10,763 nt of DNA, taken from the NCBI GenBank assembly GCA_026990045.1, contig JALSIK010000366.1:1-10763 (forward strand), in the 5' to 3' direction. Positions within the stretch are counted from its first letter, which is position 1. Each line of letters starts with the position of its first letter. The stretch is from Chromatiales bacterium (GTDB lineage Bacteria; Pseudomonadota; Gammaproteobacteria; CAMYNG01). The notes beneath the pieces are model-generated. The model was not told the origin of the DNA, searched no databases, and saw nothing but the letters and a program-made list of their open reading frames with translations. A program made the translations under genes and the position numbers. This document shows positions 6,057 through 10,763 of the stretch, piece by piece.

Positions 6057-7073
6057 ATGAACATCTACTACGACAAAGATTGTGACCTGTCCATCATCCA
6101 GGGCATGAAGGTCACCATCGTGGGCTACGGTTCGCAGGGCCACGCCCATGCCAACAACCTCAAGGACTCCGGGGTGGACGTCACCGTGGGCCTGCGCGAG
6201 GGCTCGGCCTCGGTGGCCAAGGCGGAGCAGGCCGGGTTGACGGTGAAGCCGGTGGCCGAGGCGGTGGCCGGGGCCGACCTGGTGATGGTGCTGGCGCCCG
6301 ACGAGCACCAGGCCCGGCTGTACCGCGAGCAGATCGAACCCAACATCAAGCAGGGCGCGGTGCTGGCCTTCGCCCACGGCTTCAACATCCACTTCGGCCA
6401 GATCGAGCCGCGCGCCGACCTGGACGTGATCATGATCGCGCCCAAGGGGCCGGGCCACCTGGTGCGCTCCACCTACACCCAGGGCGGCGGCGTGCCCTCG
6501 CTGGTGGCCGTGTTCCAGGACGCCTCGGGGCGGGCCAAGGACATCGCCCTGTCCTACGCCTCGGCCAACGGCGGCGGCCGCGCGGGCATCATCGAGACCA
6601 CCTTCCGCGAGGAGACCGAGACCGACCTGTTCGGCGAGCAGGCGGTGCTGTGCGGCGGAACCACGGCGCTGGTCCAGGCCGGGTTCGAGGTCCTGGTGGA
6701 GGCGGGCTACGCGCCGGAGATGGCCTACTTCGAGTGCCTGCACGAGCTCAAGCTCATCGTCGACCTCATGTACGAGGGCGGCATCGCCAACATGCGCTAC
6801 TCCATCTCCAACACCGCCGAGTACGGCGATCTCACCCGCGGGCCGCGCATCATCACCGAGGAGACCAGGAACGAGATGCGCCGCATCCTCAAGGAGATCC
6901 AGAGCGGCGAGTTCGCCCGCGAGTTCATCATGGAGAACCAGACCGGGGCCCCCACCCTCAAGGCCAAGCGGCGCATCGGCCGCGAGCATCCCATCGAGCA
7001 GGTGGGCCAGCGCCTGCGCGACATGATGCCGTGGATCAAGGCCAACAAGATCGTCGACAAGGCCCGCAACTGA
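6057..7073 (+). CDS. ilvC: Ketol-acid reductoisomerase (class I)
   Basis: This 338-residue Mg- and NAD(P)H-dependent enzyme converts acetolactate to 2,3-dihydroxyisovalerate, and acetohydroxybutyrate to the isoleucine equivalent: the second common step of the pathway. The N-terminal Rossmann domain has GYGSQGHAHANNLKDSG (23-39), and the following cofactor loop LREGSASVAKA is of the serine-rich kind usually linked to NADPH. His107 (AHGFNIHFG), Asp190 and Glu194 (ETDLFGEQAVLCGG) and the YFECLHELK and SISNTAEYG segments form the metal and substrate site. Length equals the short class I enzyme of Pseudomonas. The ATG at 6057 has GGGGAA 6 bases upstream; an earlier in-frame ATG at 6030 would only add a non-conserved MFHLPGEPH. 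The 58-base gap after ilvN shows no terminator, so cotranscription is likely. Confidence 0.98.
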   Translation: MNIYYDKDCDLSIIQGMKVTIVGYGSQGHAHANNLKDSGVDVTVGLREGSASVAKAEQAGLTVKPVAEAVAGADLVMVLAPDEHQARLYREQIEPNIKQGAVLAFAHGFNIHFGQIEPRADLDVIMIAPKGPGHLVRSTYTQGGGVPSLVAVFQDASGRAKDIALSYASANGGGRAGIIETTFREETETDLFGEQAVLCGGTTALVQAGFEVLVEAGYAPEMAYFECLHELKLIVDLMYEGGIANMRYSISNTAEYGDLTRGPRIITEETRNEMRRILKEIQSGEFAREFIMENQTGAPTLKAKRRIGREHPIEQVGQRLRDMMPWIKANKIVDKARN

Positions 7074-7099
7074 GGCCGCGCCTGCCGGCCGCGGCGGCG

Positions 7100-7717
7100 G
7101 TGCGCCACGCCCTCGTCGCCCCCGAGGGGCGGTGGGTGGTGCTGGGCCTGGTCCTGCTGGCGGCGCTGGCCTGGGCCTGGCGCCCGCCGCTGGCGCTGCC
7201 GGTGCTGGCGGCGGCGGGGCTGCTGGCCTGGCTGTTCCGCGATCCCTGGCGCGAGATCCCGGCCGCGCCGCTGGGCCTGGTGAGCCCGGTGGACGGCCGC
7301 GTGCTGGAGGCAGGGCCCGTCGCCGATCCCTTTCTCCACCGGCCCGCCCTCCGGGTGGTGCTGCGGGTGGCGGCCGCCGGGCCCCTGGTGCTGCGCAGCG
7401 TGACCGAGGGCCGGGTGCAGCGGGTCTGGGTCGGGCATCTGCCCGGGGCGGCCCCGGGCCGGCGCGGCCTGGCCCACTGGGTGCGCACCGACGAAGGCGA
7501 CGACGTGGTGACGGCGGTTTATACTCCCCGGGGCTGGCCCGGCCTGCGCAGCCGGCTGGCGGCCGGCGAGCGGGTGGGGCAGGGCCAGCGTTACGGGCTG
7601 GTGCCACCGGCCAGCCGGGTGGAGGTCTGGCTGCCGGAGCACTCGCGCCTGCAGGTGGGCCCGGGCCGGCGGCTGTGCGCCGGCAGCCACCTGCTGGGCC
7701 GGCTGGTCCATGGCTGA
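7100..7717 (+). CDS. PSD-like membrane protein, probable degenerate phosphatidylserine decarboxylase
   Basis: This roughly 205-residue protein keeps the frame of a short (PSD-A type) phosphatidylserine decarboxylase: an N-terminal RHALVAPEG, two hydrophobic segments (about 12-27 and 31-45), FRDPWREIP (46-54), SPVDGRV (62-68), and a C-terminal RYGLVPPASRVEVWLP. Such enzymes convert phosphatidylserine to phosphatidylethanolamine using a pyruvoyl group made by self-cleavage at Gly-Ser. Here that site reads Ala171-Ser172, the usual HVNR segment is replaced by LVLRSV with no histidine, and the central GKFLNA...ASxENERN region is not recognisable. Codon use looks coding and there is no internal stop. 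The position before pssA is where psd sits in related gene clusters. The start is uncertain: GTG 7100 fits the family alignment but lacks a clear ribosome site; CTG 7082 or GTG 7031 are alternatives. Loss of activity is inference. Confidence 0.65.
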   Translation: MRHALVAPEGRWVVLGLVLLAALAWAWRPPLALPVLAAAGLLAWLFRDPWREIPAAPLGLVSPVDGRVLEAGPVADPFLHRPALRVVLRVAAAGPLVLRSVTEGRVQRVWVGHLPGAAPGRRGLAHWVRTDEGDDVVTAVYTPRGWPGLRSRLAAGERVGQGQRYGLVPPASRVEVWLPEHSRLQVGPGRRLCAGSHLLGRLVHG

Positions 7718-7748
7718 CGGGCGGCGGAAACGAAGGAAGGCACACGGC

Positions 7749-8513
7749 GTGAACCCAGGCCCGACCCCCCAGACCCGCAGCCGCCGGCGCGGCATCTACC
7801 TGCTGCCCAACCTGTTCACCACCGCGGCCCTGTTCGCCGGTTTCTACGCCATCGTCGCCTCCATGGGGCGGCAGTTCGAGGCGGCCGCGGCGGCGGTCTT
7901 CATCGCCATGCTGCTGGACGGCATCGACGGCCGCATCGCCCGCCTCACCAACACCCAGACCGCCTTCGGCGCCGAGTACGACAGCCTGGCCGACATGATC
8001 TCCTTCGGCCTGGCGCCGGCACTGGTCATGTACCAGTGGGCGCTGTCGGGCATGGGCAAGCTGGGCTGGCTGGCGGCCTTCATCTACACCGCCGGCGCGG
8101 CCCTGCGCCTGGCCCGCTTCAACACCCAGCTCGCGGTGGCGGACAAGCGCTACTTCCAGGGCCTGGCCAGCCCCTCGGCCGCGGCCATCGTCACCGGCCT
8201 GGTGTGGGTGGGAGAGACCTACCTCCTGCAGGGGCCGTGGGTGGACCGCCTGGCCCTGGCGGTGACCATTGCCGCCGGCCTGCTCATGGTGAGCAACGTG
8301 CGCTACTACAGCTTCAAGGGCATCGACTTCCGGGGCAAGGTGCCCTTCGTCGCCATCCTGCTGGTGGTGCTGGTGCTGGTGCTCATCTCCTACGATCCGC
8401 CGCTGGTGCTGTTCTCGGTGTTCGCCCTCTATGCCCTGTCGGGCCCGGTGCTGACCCTGGTCCAGCTCCGCCGCCGCCGTGCCGCGCGCCGGCCGCGGGG
8501 GGAGGCGCGGTGA
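7749..8513 (+). CDS. pssA: CDP-diacylglycerol-serine O-phosphatidyltransferase
   Basis: This 254-residue integral membrane enzyme transfers the phosphatidyl group of CDP-diacylglycerol to serine, giving phosphatidylserine, the precursor of phosphatidylethanolamine. The CDP-alcohol phosphotransferase motif is complete: Asp57, then Asp60-Gly61, Ala64-Arg65, Gly74, Asp78 and Asp82, within LDGIDGRIAR and FGAEYDSLAD. RGIYLLPNLFTTAALFAGF precedes it as in other type II PssA proteins. Several hydrophobic helices follow up to LSGPVLTLVQL, and the C-terminus is an Arg-rich tail (RRRRAARR). The GTG at 7749 is preferred because AAGGAAGG (7733-7740) lies 8 bases upstream; an in-frame ATG at 7710 would overlap the previous gene but has no ribosome site and adds only a basic 13-residue leader. 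It lies 31 bases after the PSD-like gene, probably in the same transcript. Confidence 0.95.
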   Translation: MNPGPTPQTRSRRRGIYLLPNLFTTAALFAGFYAIVASMGRQFEAAAAAVFIAMLLDGIDGRIARLTNTQTAFGAEYDSLADMISFGLAPALVMYQWALSGMGKLGWLAAFIYTAGAALRLARFNTQLAVADKRYFQGLASPSAAAIVTGLVWVGETYLLQGPWVDRLALAVTIAAGLLMVSNVRYYSFKGIDFRGKVPFVAILLVVLVLVLISYDPPLVLFSVFALYALSGPVLTLVQLRRRRAARRPRGEAR

Positions 8514-8528
8514 GTGCCGGCACGGGGC

Positions 8529-8557
8529 TTGGCAGCGGCGCCGCGGCCGGCTATAGT
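8529..8557 (+). promoter_or_regulatory. Probable sigma70-type promoter of the leuA leader
   Basis: TTGGCA (8529-8534) and TATAGT (8552-8557) each match consensus at five of six positions and are separated by exactly 17 bases. Initiation would be near 8564, about 30 bases before a leucine-rich leader ORF and about 250 bases before leuA. This is the best-scoring promoter by eye in the window. It would let leuA be expressed independently of ilvBNC-pssA. The spacer contains the palindrome GCGGCGCCGC (8535-8544). Confidence 0.7.
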
Positions 8558-8592
8558 TGAGGCAGGTTCGTTCAGGCACCCGGCCCGTGAAC

Positions 8593-8694
8593 ATGAACGC
8601 GCATGCACAGTACGACATCCGACCCCACGGTTCCGCCGGGGCCGTGCGTGCGCGCGGCCGGCTGCTCCTCGCCCTCCTGCGACTGCTGCCCTGA
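8593..8694 (+). CDS. Leucine-rich leader peptide of leuA (putative leuL)
   Basis: A 33-codon ORF opens with ATG 8593 (or GTG 8587, two codons earlier, with AGG 10 bases upstream) and ends at TGA 8692-8694. Its last residues read RLLLALLRLLP: seven leucine codons among nine (8662-8688, all CTG or CTC) directly before Pro and the stop. It lies about 30 bases after a good promoter and upstream of leuA. These are the hallmarks of a leader peptide whose translation senses charged tRNA-Leu, as with E. coli leuL, although the sequence itself is not similar. The ribosome site is weak. A hairpin overlaps its final codons. Frame, codons and position are seen directly; the attenuation role is inferred from known leader-peptide systems. 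Confidence 0.65.
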   Translation: MNAHAQYDIRPHGSAGAVRARGRLLLALLRLLP

Positions 8695-8799
8695 CCAGGG
8701 CAGAACGACACTCATCTCCAAGCGCATCCGCGCACCCCGAATTCCACCACCGCCCGCCGGGCGGCGTGTATCCTGAATCGAGGCGGCCGCACGGCGGCC
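8640..8799 (+). promoter_or_regulatory. Putative leuA attenuator RNA hairpins
   Basis: Four GC-rich stem-loops line up after the leader promoter. P1: 8640-8647 with 8652-8659 (8 bp, one G-U), inside the leader ORF just before the Leu codons. P2: CTGCCCT 8686-8692 with AGGGCAG 8697-8703, spanning the last Leu codon and the stop. P3: CCGCCC 8750-8755 with GGGCGG 8759-8764. P4: GGCCGC 8785-8790 with GCGGCC 8794-8799, ending 5 bases before the leuA ribosome site GGAG (8805-8808). GGGC of the P2 3' arm (8698-8701) could pair with GCCC of P3 (8752-8755), as an antiterminator would, although it is only 4 bp. P3 is followed by CGTGTATCC rather than a U-run, so it is not a canonical terminator. Confidence 0.45.
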
Positions 8800-8815
8800 C
8801 CGCTGGAGCCAGACC

Positions 8816-10363
<1,548 letters not shown>

Positions 10364-10364
10364 G

Positions 10365-10763
10365 ATGGACGCCCGCCGCCTGGCCTGCCTGCGCGCCATG
10401 GGCATCGAGGTCTGGGTGCCCCGGGCCGGAGCCGGCCCGGCGGTGCCCGCTCCGGCCGCCGATCCCCCCGCGGCCGGCGGGCCGGCGCCGGCCCCCGCCG
10501 CGGCGGACGCCTGGAGCGGGCTGCGGGAGGAGGTGCTGGCCTGCACCGCCTGCCCCCTGCACGCGGGCCGCACCCAGGCGGTGTTCGGCGTGGGCGACAC
10601 CGGGGCCGACATCATGTTCATCGGCGAGGCCCCGGGCGCCGACGAGGACCGCCAGGGCGAGCCCTTCGTGGGCCGTGCCGGCCAGCTCCTCACCGCCATG
10701 ATCCGGGCCATGGGCCTGAGCCGGGAGCAGGTCTACATCGCCAACATCCTCAAGTGCCGCCCG
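10365..10763 (+). CDS. Family-4-type uracil-DNA glycosylase, 5' part
   Basis: The window ends within this gene; 133 codons are visible. It belongs to the iron-sulphur uracil-DNA glycosylase group (family 4, or the related SPO1 DNA-polymerase-like proteins), which removes uracil from DNA to start base-excision repair. Visible features are CTACPL (60-65), with the first two cysteines of the expected [4Fe-4S] site; FGVGDTGADIMFIGEAPGAD, with the GEAPG uracil-binding motif (87-91); GEPFVGRAGQLL (98-109); and NILKCRP (127-133) at the edge. Residues 5-20 (RLACLRAMGIEVWVPR) form an N-terminal peptide not needed for the glycosylase fold that resembles the N-terminus of polymerase III psi (HolD). A Pro/Ala-rich linker (about 21-49) joins it to the enzyme domain. 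The ATG is one base after the leuA stop, so the two may be cotranscribed. Confidence 0.85.
   Translation, partial: MDARRLACLRAMGIEVWVPRAGAGPAVPAPAADPPAAGGPAPAPAAADAWSGLREEVLACTACPLHAGRTQAVFGVGDTGADIMFIGEAPGADEDRQGEPFVGRAGQLLTAMIRAMGLSREQVYIANILKCRP

Noticed and set aside
7710..7748. Longer pssA start at ATG 7710, overlapping the PSD-like gene by 8 bases
   Set aside because: No ribosome site precedes it, whereas GTG 7749 has AAGGAAGG 8 bases upstream. It cannot be excluded from sequence alone.
5934..8711. A 925-codon open frame on the minus strand, opposite ilvC, the PSD-like gene and pssA
   Set aside because: It mirrors well-recognised genes on the plus strand. Its product is low-complexity (His/Gly/Ala/Arg-rich) with no family pattern, as expected for antisense frames at high GC.

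Overview
The window looks like chromosomal core DNA of a high-GC gammaproteobacterium. The protein sequences resemble the Chromatiales/Ectothiorhodospiraceae side of the class, but this is inferred from protein resemblance and gene order only; no marker RNA gene is present. Genes are tightly packed, often overlapping by a base. I see no integrase, transposase, phage gene, tRNA, rRNA or CRISPR array.

Left half, minus strand (3573 down to 44): one probable operon fires leftward from a promoter near 3618-3646. It encodes a secreted DUF4124 protein, a MIF-type tautomerase, a small membrane-anchored DUF4124 protein, prolyl-tRNA synthetase (proS, with a probable promoter of its own) and a secreted lytic transglycosylase whose start overlaps the proS stop. 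Just past its stop lies a heptanucleotide tandem repeat that runs off the window edge.

Right half, plus strand (3762 to the end): ilvB, ilvN and ilvC (acetolactate synthase large and small subunits, ketol-acid reductoisomerase), then a phosphatidylserine-decarboxylase-like membrane protein with a degraded active site, then pssA (phosphatidylserine synthase), then leuA (2-isopropylmalate synthase). The window ends inside a family-4-type uracil-DNA glycosylase gene. ilvBNC makes the common valine/leucine/isoleucine intermediates and leuA diverts the valine precursor 2-oxoisovalerate into leucine. The phospholipid genes sit between them.

The most interesting unannotated element is the 302-base gap between pssA and leuA. 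It holds a good sigma70-type promoter (TTGGCA-17-TATAGT), a 33-codon leader ORF with seven leucines in nine codons just before its stop, and a series of GC-rich hairpins leading to the leuA start. This is the architecture of a leucine attenuator. Other points of interest are the decayed PSD-like gene between ilvC and pssA, a HolD-psi-like N-terminal peptide on the uracil-DNA glycosylase, an inverted repeat over the ilvB -35 region, and a MIF tautomerase gene between two DUF4124 paralogues. I did not find a wholly new multi-gene system; most of the window is conserved housekeeping sequence.
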